DNA of 64,000 nt, from the NCBI GenBank assembly GCA_028281005.1, contig JANQKS010000102.1:1-64000 (forward strand), given 5' to 3'. The notes beneath the pieces are model-generated. The model was not told where the DNA came from. It saw only the letters and a list, made by a program, of their open reading frames with translations, and did not search any database. Position numbers and translations under genes: made by a program. This stretch comes from Pseudomonadales bacterium. GTDB lineage: Bacteria; Pseudomonadota; Gammaproteobacteria; Pseudomonadales; Azotimanducaceae. Shown here piece after piece: positions 52,269 to 63,286 of the stretch. Each line of letters begins with the position of its first letter. Position 1 is the first letter of the stretch.

Positions 52269-53714
52269 ATGCATCTGGCGGTTATCTTTCGCGTCACCGG
52301 CACGCTGCTGACCATCTTCAGTTTCACGTTCTTAATCCCCATGCTGATCGGCTTCGGCTATGGTGAAAACACGCTATCCACCTTCGGCCTGGCTTTTGCG
52401 ATCACCCTGGTCAGCGGCCTGGCTTTGTGGCTGCCGCTACGTGGTAATCGAGAGTTGCGCGGCGGCGATGGCTTTCTGATCACCGCGCTGTTCTACATCG
52501 GCCTGGGCTTGTTCGGCGCCATTCCGCTGTATTTTGACCAGTCCCTGGCACTAAGCTTCTCCGACGCCGCGTTTGAGTCCATGTCCGGCTTGACCACTAC
52601 CGGCGCTACGGTCATTACCGGCTTGGACGAGTTGCCACGTTCGCTACTCATCTACCGGCAGCTTCTGCAATGGCTGGGGGGTATGGGCATCATTGTTTTG
52701 GCGGTGGCCATATTCCCAATGTTAGGCATCGGCGGCATGCAGCTGTATCGCACAGAATCCCCGGGACCGGTGAAAGACAACAAACTCACGCCGCGAATTA
52801 CAGAAACCGCCAAAGCCCTTTGGTATATCTACTTAAGCCTCACAGTGGCATGCGCGGTGGCTTATTGGGCCGCTGGGATGGGACCGTTCGACGCCATCAG
52901 TCACAGCTTCTCGACCGTAGCTATTGGCGGTTTTTCAACCCACGACGCCAGCATTGGCTACTTCGACAGCGTTGCCATCGAGTCTGTGGCGATGGTGTTT
53001 ATGCTGCTGTCGGGTATTAACTTTGGTTTACACTTTCTGGTCTGGCGTCGGCGCAATCCACTGCACTACTTTCAGGACATGGAGGTACGCACCTACCTGG
53101 CGGTTATCACCGTGGTTGCGTTAATTGTCTGTTGGATTCTCTACCGCGAACCGGTTGCCGGTGTCTCGCCCATACGGGACGGCCTGTTCCAAACCATTTC
53201 TATCGCCACCACCACCGGTTTTACCACGGAAAACTTCAATGTTTGGCCCTCGGTGGCACCGGTACTGCTTTTGTTGGCGGCATTTGCCGGGGGCTGTGCC
53301 GGCTCCACCGCTGGCGGTATCAAGATGATTCGCGTGTTGATGATCTACCTACAGGGTATGCGCGAAGTGAAACGTTTGATTCACCCCAATGGCATTTTCC
53401 CGCTAAAGCTCAACAACGCGCCTGTGGGCGACCGCTTGATTGAAGCGGTATGGAGTTTCTTTAGCGTCTACGTGATTGTCTTTCTGATCATGGTCACGGT
53501 GGTGATGTGGGTGGGTAACTTAGATTTCACCACTGCGTTTTCCGCCGTCGGGGCCTGTCTGAATAACCTTGGGCCCGGGCTTGGCGAGGTGGCCTTGAAC
53601 TACCAGGGTTTATCGGCTGAAGTGAAGTGGATACTGATGTTCACCATGATGCTGGGACGCCTGGAGATCTTCACCCTGCTGGTGCTGCTGACGCCTGCCT
53701 ACTGGCGTCGATAA
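52269..53714 (+). CDS. trkH: Trk system potassium transporter TrkH
   Basis: A 481-residue membrane channel-like transporter with four repeated pore units. The selectivity-filter segments are SGLTTTGATVITG, FSTVAIGGFSTHD, SIATTTGFTTENF and VGACLNNLGPGLG, with the conserved glycines. The GGCAGSTAGGIKMIRVLM loop contributes to gating. It follows trkA directly. Its last 16 bases overlap the end of the convergent acyltransferase gene. Confidence 0.97.
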   Translation: MHLAVIFRVTGTLLTIFSFTFLIPMLIGFGYGENTLSTFGLAFAITLVSGLALWLPLRGNRELRGGDGFLITALFYIGLGLFGAIPLYFDQSLALSFSDAAFESMSGLTTTGATVITGLDELPRSLLIYRQLLQWLGGMGIIVLAVAIFPMLGIGGMQLYRTESPGPVKDNKLTPRITETAKALWYIYLSLTVACAVAYWAAGMGPFDAISHSFSTVAIGGFSTHDASIGYFDSVAIESVAMVFMLLSGINFGLHFLVWRRRNPLHYFQDMEVRTYLAVITVVALIVCWILYREPVAGVSPIRDGLFQTISIATTTGFTTENFNVWPSVAPVLLLLAAFAGGCAGSTAGGIKMIRVLMIYLQGMREVKRLIHPNGIFPLKLNNAPVGDRLIEAVWSFFSVYVIVFLIMVTVVMWVGNLDFTTAFSAVGACLNNLGPGLGEVALNYQGLSAEVKWILMFTMMLGRLEIFTLLVLLTPAYWRR

Positions 53715-54592
53715 ATACTGTTTTTACCTCCTTCGGGGGGCCTCTTAAAGCGTTTGTATTCCCACTGGTACTGCTCCGGCGCACGCCGGACCAGCGTTTC
53801 GATGGCGCGATTCATGACCGCGGCAAACTGCTGCGCATCTAAATCCTGAGTGTCTTCCGCCAACGGTTGGACCACCAGGCGATAGTGAAAACCGTCTGCA
53901 TGCAGAACACGTTCAATGCTTGCCATGACCACCCGATGACCACTTTTTTGCGCCAAGCGCTGGGCTAAGGTCATGGTCAAAGCCGGTTGGCCGAAAAAAG
54001 GTGCATATACACCTTGTTCTCGCTCTGGAACTTGATCGGGTAACAAGGCAACCAACGCACCTTGTTGGAGGGCGCGCAACATCTTGCGCATACCACCCGC
54101 GTCGATGGCAAACAGCTCCCCTTGAAAACGCTCGCGAGCGCGCAGGATCACCGGTTCAAGGCTGCTGATTTTGGGGGGGTCATACAGTGCAGCAAAGCGG
54201 TAGTGATGACCGAGAAAGGCACAAAACAACTCCCAATTGCCAAAGTGAGGCACAAGGATCAAGGCACCCTGTTGCTCCGCAAAGAGGTCGTCTAGGAACG
54301 TCTTACCTTGCACTTCGGTAATTTGATCCAGCAGACGATCGCACGGCCAATGGGACAGCTGGGCAAATTCAAAAAACAACAGCACCATGTTCTGCAGGCT
54401 TTGCCGGCATAAGTGCGCTTGTTCTGCCGCGGAGAGTTCGGGAAAACAGGCGCCCACGTTGGCCCGTGTGACTTGCGCTACCGCCGTGTTCAGACGATCA
54501 AACAACGCAGCCAACCAACTACTGCAGGCCAGCGCAGCCGCCGTGCTGAAAAACTGCGCTAGCCACAATCCGAAGCGAAACAGAACTCCCAT
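53699..54592 (-). CDS. lipid A biosynthesis acyltransferase (LpxL/HtrB type)
   Basis: A 297-residue inner-membrane acyltransferase that adds a secondary acyl chain to lipid A. The catalytic HX4E motif is H116-F-G-N-W-E121. Other family parts are ARERFQGELFAID, RALQQGALVALLPDQVPEREQGVYAPFFGQPA and the C-terminal APEQYQWEYKRFKRPP. An N-terminal hydrophobic region anchors it. Chain-length specificity and whether it acts first or second cannot be told. It is convergent with trkH and overlaps its end by 16 bases. Confidence 0.93.
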   Translation of the reverse strand: MGVLFRFGLWLAQFFSTAAALACSSWLAALFDRLNTAVAQVTRANVGACFPELSAAEQAHLCRQSLQNMVLLFFEFAQLSHWPCDRLLDQITEVQGKTFLDDLFAEQQGALILVPHFGNWELFCAFLGHHYRFAALYDPPKISSLEPVILRARERFQGELFAIDAGGMRKMLRALQQGALVALLPDQVPEREQGVYAPFFGQPALTMTLAQRLAQKSGHRVVMASIERVLHADGFHYRLVVQPLAEDTQDLDAQQFAAVMNRAIETLVRRAPEQYQWEYKRFKRPPEGGKNSIYRRQ

Positions 54593-54761
54593 CGCTAAAT
54601 GCGCCTATCAGCCTCGCCCGTCCGCCGCTCGGGCGAGACAGAGATCGAGACACAGAACAGTATCAACGTAGGTGTAAGCAGGGCGCACATCTACCGTTGC
54701 CGGGGAGAGATCGTCATGTTTGTATGCGTCTTATGCATCTCGTAGCCGCGGTTAACCTGTA

Positions 54762-55316
54762 GTGGAACTAGACCTTGTACTTCTGGATCGAGACGGCGTC
54801 ATTAATTTTGATTCCCCAGACTACATAAAGACGCCGGAAGAATGGGATGCCTTGCCCGGCGCACTCGAGGCTGTTGTGCAAATGCAACAACATGTGCACG
54901 TCGCGGTCTGCAGCAACCAATCCGGTGTCGGCCGTGGCCTGTTCGACGAAAATATCCTGGCCAGTATCCACGATAAACTCAATCGTGAACTTAAATCTCT
55001 GGGTGGCCAAGCCCTGGATGTGTACTACTGTCCACATCAACCCCAAGCAGGCTGCCCTTGCCGCAAACCTAAACCGGACCTGTTGATACGTGCCATGCGC
55101 GCAAGCCATATTGCACCAAACGCCACGTTATACGTCGGCGACTCCGAAAAAGATCTGCTGGCTGCAACCAACGCGGGGTGTCACGCCGCACTGGTACTCA
55201 CGGGCAACGGCGTAACCACCGCCGCGAGCGAGACCGCACAATCCATGCTCAAGCACGGCAAATTACTCACCTGCGATAGTCTCGCTGCCTTACCCGAGGC
55301 CTTGAGCTTCAACTGA
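54762..55316 (+). CDS. gmhB: D-glycero-beta-D-manno-heptose 1,7-bisphosphate 7-phosphatase
   Basis: A 184-residue HAD phosphatase that makes heptose 1-phosphate for LPS core. Motif I is LLDRDGVIN, motif II is CSNQSGVGRG, the zinc-binding loop is YYCPHQPQAGCPCRKPKPD, and motif IV is YVGDSEKDLLAATNAG. Start is GTG 54762. It faces gyrB with an 11-base gap between stop codons. In Pseudomonas I recall plsC, glyS and glyQ nearby; they are not in this window. Confidence 0.95.
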   Translation: MELDLVLLDRDGVINFDSPDYIKTPEEWDALPGALEAVVQMQQHVHVAVCSNQSGVGRGLFDENILASIHDKLNRELKSLGGQALDVYYCPHQPQAGCPCRKPKPDLLIRAMRASHIAPNATLYVGDSEKDLLAATNAGCHAALVLTGNGVTTAASETAQSMLKHGKLLTCDSLAALPEALSFN

Positions 55317-55327
55317 CCACGTCGGTG

Positions 55328-57757
<2,430 letters not shown>

Positions 57758-57827
57758 TTAAGCGGCTTTTGGTGCTGCTGTGCTTTTAGAATCAGTCAAA
57801 GCGCCTCTCCATGGGGTTCTGACTGGA

Positions 57828-57857
57828 CCTCTCCTATTCTTCTCTTCTTCTCTTCTC
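57828..57857 (-). promoter_or_regulatory. purine-rich tract in the recF-gyrB gap
   Basis: On the minus strand, bases 57857-57837 are 21 consecutive purines (GAGAAGAGAAGAAG type) and the tract continues with one interruption to 57828. It lies about 90-120 bases before the gyrB start, too far for ribosome binding, so its role, if any, differs from the purine leaders in the left arm. Confidence 0.45.
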
Positions 57858-57893
57858 GCTTATCTAGGAGCACTGCTGCTGCGAGCGAAAACA

Positions 57894-59015
57894 TCAGTGT
57901 TGTCGTTCAATACGGCCTTGTTTCACGTGGAACACTCTTAAATCGCTTAAACCTGTCACCCATGTTTGGGAGCGATCTAGAGTTCCCGTGGAAGTTGCCA
58001 CCACCTGGCAGTCCAAAGCCAACAGCGTCGACAGAAACTGCTGCCAATGTTCGTTATCCAGCTCGGCGCCAAAGTCGTCAATCAATATCAGACTCTTTCT
58101 GTTCGAATGCTGATAAAGCAACTCCGCCTGAGCCAGAATGGCTGCGCTGGCGATCAGTTTCGCTTGTCCGCGTGATACCGTTTCTGCCACCGCCGCGCCA
58201 TCCAATGTGAACTTCAAATCTGCACGATGGGGGCCACGGTGAGTCACACCGAATTTTACATCGCGGGGCCAAGATTCGCTCAGTTTTTTTAACGCTTCTT
58301 CATCTGAATCGGCGCCTGCTTTCGCCTCGAATCCACCCCAGTCGTAAACCAAATCTACTTTGAGATGAGGGCTCAGTTGCGCCAGCGCTCTTTGGAAAAG
58401 CGGCGCGAGCTGAACAGCGTATTCAGACCGCATCACATTGACTTCTGATCCGTACTCCACCAGTTGTTGCAGCCACGGGTCTTCCTCCATTCCCGGATTC
58501 ACCCCGCTCAGCCCTTTGAGCCAAGCATTACGTTGCACAAGTACACGACGATAACTGCGAGACAATTCGACGAATCGTTGTTCCACGTGAAACACACCCC
58601 AGTCCAAGAAGCCCCGCCGCTCACCGGGGCCAGCCAACACTAAATCACCTGCTTGAGGCAGCAACATTTGAACCGGGAGGTGTTTAGCTAAGGTGGACGC
58701 TCTTGCTTCTGCACGACCAGCAAGGCGCAGTTCAGTCTTGCCGTTGCGAGATTTACGCATGCCCAATTGCGTGCGTTGACCCAGGGCATTCTCAACCTCA
58801 CCCCGCAGCAGCAGGTCAGGCTCCCCCGAGCGTATCAGCGAGACCACTTTGCTGGTCCTGAAAGAGCGGCCTCGCGCAAGTAGGTGGATGGCTTCCAATA
58901 GCGCAGTTTTACCGGCGCCGTTGGCGCCGTACAGGTAGTTAAATCCAGGACTGAACTCTATCGTTTGTTCAGCCAGGTTGCGGAAATTCTGTCCATGTAA
59001 AGAAAGCAGATACAC
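57894..59015 (-). CDS. recF: DNA replication and repair protein RecF
   Basis: A 373-residue SMC-like ATPase that helps load RecA at gaps. Walker A is YGANGAGKTALL (29-40), the signature region is VSRGQAKLIASAAILAQAEL, and Walker B is LILIDDFGAELD. The gene starts with GTG 59015 and is preceded by a 139-base gap after dnaN. The order dnaA-dnaN-recF-gyrB is intact. Length matches the family (about 360-370). Confidence 0.97.
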   Translation of the reverse strand: MYLLSLHGQNFRNLAEQTIEFSPGFNYLYGANGAGKTALLEAIHLLARGRSFRTSKVVSLIRSGEPDLLLRGEVENALGQRTQLGMRKSRNGKTELRLAGRAEARASTLAKHLPVQMLLPQAGDLVLAGPGERRGFLDWGVFHVEQRFVELSRSYRRVLVQRNAWLKGLSGVNPGMEEDPWLQQLVEYGSEVNVMRSEYAVQLAPLFQRALAQLSPHLKVDLVYDWGGFEAKAGADSDEEALKKLSESWPRDVKFGVTHRGPHRADLKFTLDGAAVAETVSRGQAKLIASAAILAQAELLYQHSNRKSLILIDDFGAELDNEHWQQFLSTLLALDCQVVATSTGTLDRSQTWVTGLSDLRVFHVKQGRIERQH

Positions 59016-59154
59016 CCGCTAACCTTAATACGGGAGAGGGCGGTTTTGCGACTGCAAGTAGCCTGCAGCAGATGTGTTGGTGGTTTGGGAGAGTCGACGA
59101 GAGAGGCGGCTTTACACGCCCCTTTTACACGTTTCTTTCTACACCCACACGCTC

Positions 59155-60258
59155 CTAAAGGCGCATCGGCATAACAACATAGACTGCTGACTCGTTGCCG
59201 ATCCCTTCGATCAATGCGGAACTATTCGCTTCCGACACACTCAATCTAAAACTTTCAGTGTCCAGTACGCCCAGCACATCCAGTAAGTAGCTGACGTTAA
59301 AGCCGATCTCCAACTCATCCCCGCTAAATTCTATGGGTACAATTTCTTCCGCTTCTTCCTGCTCGGGATTGTTCGCTTGGATAGTCAGTTGCTCGGGCGT
59401 CATGATTAATCTCACCCCTCGATACTTCTCATTCGACAATATGGAAGCGCGTTGAAAAGCCAGCCGCAAAGTCTCACGATCCCCAATTAGGTAACGAGAC
59501 CCATCTGAGGGCACTACCTTTTCATAGTCCGGAAACTGACCATCAACCAATTTGGTGGTCATGATAAAAGGGCCGGATTGCACCCGTAAGTGGTTCCCGC
59601 CTAACTGCAACTCTATGGTTTCACTTTCTCCATCGAGCAAACGGCTTAATTCAAGCACCCCTTTGCGCGGCACAATGGCCTGCACCCGATGGTCCACCGA
59701 CGCATTATTTGCGTCACTGGTGCTCATGGCCAAGCGATGCCCATCCGTTGCCACAGCACGGACGTGGCTGTCCGTCACTTCCAACAACATGCCGTTCAAA
59801 AAATAGCGAACATCCTGCTGGGCCATGGCAAAACCCACATCGTCAATTAACCCGCGCAAACTGCTCTGCGGCAGCTCCAGGGTGACGTCCGACTCTCCAC
59901 CCGGTACCTTGGGAAAATCTGCCGCGGGTAATGTCGCCAGACTAAACCGGCTGCGCCCAGAGCGCACTACAGCGCGATCCCCTTCTACCGCGACACTCAC
60001 TTTCGCGTCTTCGACCAAAGATCGCCAGATATCCGCCAGCTTGCGGGCCGGTAAAGTCGCTTCACCGGACTGTTCGATCTGTGCCTCACATTCAGCCACC
60101 AGCTCAACTTCCAGGTCGGTGCCGGTGATTTCCAAACGACCATCCGCGGCCTTTATTAACAAGTTGGCCAACACCGGCAAAGTCTGCCTGCGCTCCACTA
60201 CACCGGTAACCAATTGCAAAGGCCGCAACATTTGTTCGCGCTGAATGGTAAATTTCAT
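59155..60258 (-). CDS. dnaN: DNA polymerase III beta subunit (sliding clamp)
   Basis: A 367-residue clamp protein made of three similar domains that form a ring as a dimer. The N-terminal MKFTIQREQMLRPLQLVTGVVERRQTLPVLANLLI and the C-terminal YVVMPMRL, which forms part of the binding pocket for partner proteins, are characteristic. Length equals that of E. coli (366). It follows dnaA by 22 bases and is doubtless co-transcribed with it. Confidence 0.98.
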   Translation of the reverse strand: MKFTIQREQMLRPLQLVTGVVERRQTLPVLANLLIKAADGRLEITGTDLEVELVAECEAQIEQSGEATLPARKLADIWRSLVEDAKVSVAVEGDRAVVRSGRSRFSLATLPAADFPKVPGGESDVTLELPQSSLRGLIDDVGFAMAQQDVRYFLNGMLLEVTDSHVRAVATDGHRLAMSTSDANNASVDHRVQAIVPRKGVLELSRLLDGESETIELQLGGNHLRVQSGPFIMTTKLVDGQFPDYEKVVPSDGSRYLIGDRETLRLAFQRASILSNEKYRGVRLIMTPEQLTIQANNPEQEEAEEIVPIEFSGDELEIGFNVSYLLDVLGVLDTESFRLSVSEANSSALIEGIGNESAVYVVMPMRL

Positions 60259-60280
60259 GATGTCTTCCCGCTGCCCTTAC

Positions 60281-61597
60281 CTAGCCGGACAACAGTCTCG
60301 ATAAATTTTTGTGGTCTTCCGCCAGATCCATGCTGGATTCACGGAGTTCGGCAATTTTTCGGCAAGCATGCAGCACCGTAGTGTGATCCCGGCCGCCAAA
60401 AGCGTCGCCAATTTCCGGCAGAGAGTGATTGGTCAGCTCTTTTGCCAGTGCCATCGCCACTTGTCGCGGGCGGGCTATCGTACGGTTGCGTCTTTTCGAC
60501 AGCAAATCCGCAATCTTTATGTTGTAGTACTCAGCCACGGTGCGCTGAATGTTGTCTATAGATATTTGCCGATCCTGAATGGCAAACAAATCGCGCAATG
60601 CCCGTTTAACCTGGTCCACACTAATGCGCGCCCCGGTGAATCGCGCGTTGGCGATAACACGCCGCAGCGCGCCTTCCAGCTCACGCACGTTGGAGCGAAT
60701 CCTTTCGGCGATAAAAAATGCCACCGCTGGATCCAGTTCAACTTGCTCAGCTTCCGCTTTTTTCATCAGTATGGCTACCCTGGTTTCCAACTCAGGCGGT
60801 TCAACTTCGACAGTTAAACCCCACACAAAGCGAGACTTCAAACGTTCCTCGAGGCCGTCAATTTCACGCGGATAACGGTCACAGGTGAGCACCATCTGGT
60901 GGCCGCGCTCCAGCAACGCATTAAACACATGGAAAAACTCTTCCTGAGATCGTAGTTTCTTGGCAAAAAACTGGATGTCATCAATCAGTAGCGCGTCGAC
61001 CGAACGGTAGTACTGCATGAAGTCCTGCATCGTTCCCTGCTGCAACGCCTTCACCATATCCTGCACAAAGCGCTGGGAATGCAGGTACACCACCCGCGCA
61101 TCCGGCTTGGAGTTGAGTATCTCATTACCCACTGCCTGCATGAGGTGAGTCTTCCCCAGCCCGACGCCGCCATACAGCAACAGCGGGTTGTAGGCGATAC
61201 CGGAGTTGCTCGCCACCTGTAAGGCAGCAGCCTTGGCCAGCTCGTTGGACTTGCCCTCCACAAAGGTACCAAAAGTAAACTCGCTGTTGAGGTTATGAGT
61301 GGCCTTGACCTCTTCTTGATATGCATCCGCGCGCAATGGCTGCGCGGGATTGTTGTGGCCTACACTCAGCTGGATATCAACAACTTCATCGATGCCATTG
61401 GCTTGATTAACCAAATCTTGAATGCGCTGAAGGTAGCTCTGGCGAACTTCCTCCTCCACATAGATGTTCGGCGCAAACAACGACACCGAATCATCTTCGA
61501 CTCGAACCTGCAGAGGTTTGAGGTACGTTTCAAATTGGTCTGCCGAAACCTCCTCCGCTAATTTTCCTAAGCATTGTTGCCAAATGCTCTGTCCCAC
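60281..61597 (-). CDS. dnaA: chromosomal replication initiator DnaA
   Basis: A 438-residue initiator. Domain I ([25 protein letters not shown]), a short linker, the AAA+ domain III ([21 protein letters not shown] as Walker [13 protein letters not shown] as Walker B) and domain IV with the DnaA signature for box recognition ([19 protein letters not shown]) are complete. The linker domain is short compared with E. coli (467). I prefer the GTG at 61597, which begins exactly at the conserved domain; a TTG at 61612 is possible. The origin lies immediately upstream. Confidence 0.98.
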   Translation of the reverse strand: MGQSIWQQCLGKLAEEVSADQFETYLKPLQVRVEDDSVSLFAPNIYVEEEVRQSYLQRIQDLVNQANGIDEVVDIQLSVGHNNPAQPLRADAYQEEVKATHNLNSEFTFGTFVEGKSNELAKAAALQVASNSGIAYNPLLLYGGVGLGKTHLMQAVGNEILNSKPDARVVYLHSQRFVQDMVKALQQGTMQDFMQYYRSVDALLIDDIQFFAKKLRSQEEFFHVFNALLERGHQMVLTCDRYPREIDGLEERLKSRFVWGLTVEVEPPELETRVAILMKKAEAEQVELDPAVAFFIAERIRSNVRELEGALRRVIANARFTGARISVDQVKRALRDLFAIQDRQISIDNIQRTVAEYYNIKIADLLSKRRNRTIARPRQVAMALAKELTNHSLPEIGDAFGGRDHTTVLHACRKIAELRESSMDLAEDHKNLSRLLSG

Positions 61598-61737
61598 GCG
61601 ATGTGCCCCCAAGACATTGAGCGCCGCAATCCACTATCGGCGCTTGTTATTATTCGTAAAAAATTCTGTGTACTGGTCCGTATACCCACCACGAATTGAT
61701 ACTGTGATGCCTGCGCTTGGCGCTGTTTTACAGCGGC

Positions 61738-61766
61738 CAAATATCCTCCCGGGATTGGGTTGACAA
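61738..61766 (-). promoter_or_regulatory. possible sigma-70 promoter of dnaA
   Basis: On the minus strand TTGTCA (61766-61761) and TATTTG (61743-61738) are separated by 17 bases, about 140 bases before the dnaA start. The -35 overlaps one arm of an inverted repeat TTGAC/GTCAA (61760-61764, 61771-61775), which could be a repressor or autoregulation site. The -10 is imperfect. Confidence 0.4.
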
Positions 61767-61973
61767 GCCAGTCAACGGGTAGCTACCAGGAAGGCGGTAA
61801 GCGGCAACGGACGAAAATCATTTAAGCTCAAGCTTTCTGAAATAGCTACGCATTCGGCGAAAAAAGTGTGCATTTTTTTCCTATGCTAGAAAATTCAAAA
61901 GCTTACGAAGACAAGCAGCGTAAATCCTATTTCACTAGATTTTCATACGATGTGCAGAAGCTACTGGAGAACC

Positions 61974-61982
61974 TGTGGATAA
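61974..61982 (-). promoter_or_regulatory. consensus DnaA box
   Basis: TGTGGATAA, the reverse complement of the consensus TTATCCACA, with no mismatch. It is the strongest DnaA site in the gap and anchors the origin call. Confidence 0.9.
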
Positions 61983-62137
61983 CTTTGTGGGCAGTAAAAA
62001 CCCACATTTCTCACCACCCTAATCACACGCTTAGTCTGAGCTTTTCCACAAAGTTTGTGGGTCAAAAAAGTACAGTGAATGAATCACTTATCGTATGTAC
62101 CCACAGCTTGCGGTGGCCTTAACAAACAACAACCACA

Positions 62138-62168
62138 AATCTTTAATATATATATCTACTATTATTTG
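62138..62168. other. AT-rich duplex-unwinding element of oriC
   Basis: About 31 bases with only a few G or C, including alternating TATATATAT, directly next to the DnaA-box cluster and ahead of the rpmH promoter. Its composition is unlike anything else in the window. Confidence 0.7.
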
Positions 62169-62194
62169 ACACCCGTTAGTCGGGTTCTTAGAAT
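62166..62194 (+). promoter_or_regulatory. strong sigma-70 promoter of rpmH
   Basis: A consensus TTGACA (62166-62171) and TAGAAT (62189-62194) are exactly 17 bases apart, 39 bases before the rpmH ATG. It drives rpmH-rnpA and probably yidD-yidC, starting at the edge of the origin and reading away from it. Confidence 0.8.
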
Positions 62195-62232
62195 CGCGCC
62201 CCCATTTAATCCGAAGCGGAAAGCCAGCGGCC

Positions 62233-62367
62233 ATGAAACGAACTTTTCAGCCCAGTAACTTGAAGAGAAAACGTACCCACGGTTTCCGCGCTCGCATGGC
62301 CACTAAGGCTGGACGTAAAGTGCTGAGCGCACGCCGAGCTAAGGGGCGCAAGCGCCTCACTGCCTAA
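62233..62367 (+). CDS. rpmH: 50S ribosomal protein L34
   Basis: A 44-residue, highly basic ribosomal protein: [18 protein letters not shown] at the start, then [20 protein letters not shown] and RKRLTA, essentially the universal L34 sequence of gammaproteobacteria. It is preceded by a near-consensus promoter. A weak CCGGC/GCCGG stem followed by T6 (62379-62405) lies between it and rnpA and could reduce read-through. Confidence 0.98.
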   Translation: MKRTFQPSNLKRKRTHGFRARMATKAGRKVLSARRAKGRKRLTA

Positions 62368-62420
62368 ATCCTGGCGCACCGGCAACTAGCCGGAATCCCT
62401 TTTTTCGGCGTTCTCCAAAA

Positions 62421-62822
62421 TTGGTGTACACGTTCCCGAAACACCACCGTTTGCTGCAAGCCTCTGAGTACACAGCCGTTCTTCGCAAACCAGATGTGAA
62501 TCTTTCCGCCGGACCATTACGTATCCGCGCAAGAAGGAATAGAATGCGCAGCGCTCGTCTTGGCTTGGTGGTCACTAAAAGAGGCAACCCAAAGGCGGTG
62601 CGGCGTAATCGGTTAAAGCGCCTTATTCGAGAACAATTTCGTCTCCAGGCGAACAACCTGCCTGAGGTTGACGTGGTTGTGCAGGTATTTGGCCAGGTTG
62701 ATGACGCCCAGTTTACGCAGCAATTACACCGGCTACTTTTGCAGATCGCGCGGCGTTTACCGCCCGAGCTTTTACCACCGGAGCTTTTGCCGCCGGAGGA
62801 AGGGACCCATTCGGGTCCATAG
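62421..62822 (+). CDS. rnpA: ribonuclease P protein component
   Basis: A 133-residue basic protein that supports the RNase P RNA in tRNA 5' maturation. The signature RLGLVVTKRGNPKAVRRNRLKRLIREQFR is complete in two adjoining parts. The frame opens TTG-GTG, so either codon (62421 or 62424) may start it. The C-terminus carries an unusual repeat, LPPEL-LPPEL-LPPEE, encoded by nearly tandem 15-base units around 62758-62803, beyond the conserved fold. Confidence 0.95.
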   Translation: MVYTFPKHHRLLQASEYTAVLRKPDVNLSAGPLRIRARRNRMRSARLGLVVTKRGNPKAVRRNRLKRLIREQFRLQANNLPEVDVVVQVFGQVDDAQFTQQLHRLLLQIARRLPPELLPPELLPPEEGTHSGP

Positions 62823-62925
62823 ATTGCAGCGCTGGACAGCAGATCGACATTGGTGATTGGAACTAAGAACGAAAGTACGGCAGTTCGAAAGAACAAAAGA
62901 ATGAAAGGACGATAGGCGCAACATC

Positions 62926-63276
62926 GTGAACAAAACCAGCCATAACGAGTGTTCGGTCGGTCAGCGCGCAAGTGTTGGCCAACGTGTACTGACCTGGCTC
63001 ATACGTGGTTATCAATTGACCCTCAGCCCACTGATAGGTGGGCAATGTCGTTTTTATCCCACGTGTTCCCACTATGCGACTGAGGCGATCGCCCGGCATG
63101 GCGCTGGCCGTGGAGCTTGGTTGGCAGCGAGGCGTTTAGCCAAGTGCCATCCCTTTCACCCGGGCGGTGTTGATTTAGTGCCCGACTCTGCACCCCAGAC
63201 GGGTGCCAAAACCGAACCCCATGCCGGCACTTGTACCTGTACCTCCATCACCACCTCCACCAGCATTCACTCCTAG
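62926..63276 (+). CDS. yidD: membrane protein insertion efficiency factor YidD
   Basis: A 116-residue protein with the YidD core [40 protein letters not shown] and [13 protein letters not shown], including its conserved cysteines. YidD sits at the inner membrane near YidC and assists insertion of membrane proteins. The GTG at 62926 adds about 18 residues before the core, and about 30 Thr/Ser/Cys-rich residues follow it, so it is longer than usual. A purine-rich leader precedes it. yidC begins 11 bases after the stop. Confidence 0.93.
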   Translation: MNKTSHNECSVGQRASVGQRVLTWLIRGYQLTLSPLIGGQCRFYPTCSHYATEAIARHGAGRGAWLAARRLAKCHPFHPGGVDLVPDSAPQTGAKTEPHAGTCTCTSITTSTSIHS

Positions 63277-63286
63277 GACGTATTGC

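Larger units (their letters stand above)
61950..62170. other. oriC: oriC, chromosomal replication origin
   Basis: The dnaA-rpmH gap holds a cluster of DnaA-box-like sites. One is perfect, TGTGGATAA at 61974-61982. TTTTCCACA at 62042-62050 has one mismatch. Weaker relatives are TTTGTGGGC at 61984, TTTGTGGGT at 62054 and GTACCCACA at 62097. They are followed by an AT-only stretch (62140-62156, TTTAATATATATATCTA type) that continues AT-rich to 62168 and is a natural unwinding element. Box-then-AT order pointing toward rpmH, between dnaA and rpmH, matches the known origin position in Pseudomonas. Confidence 0.88.
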
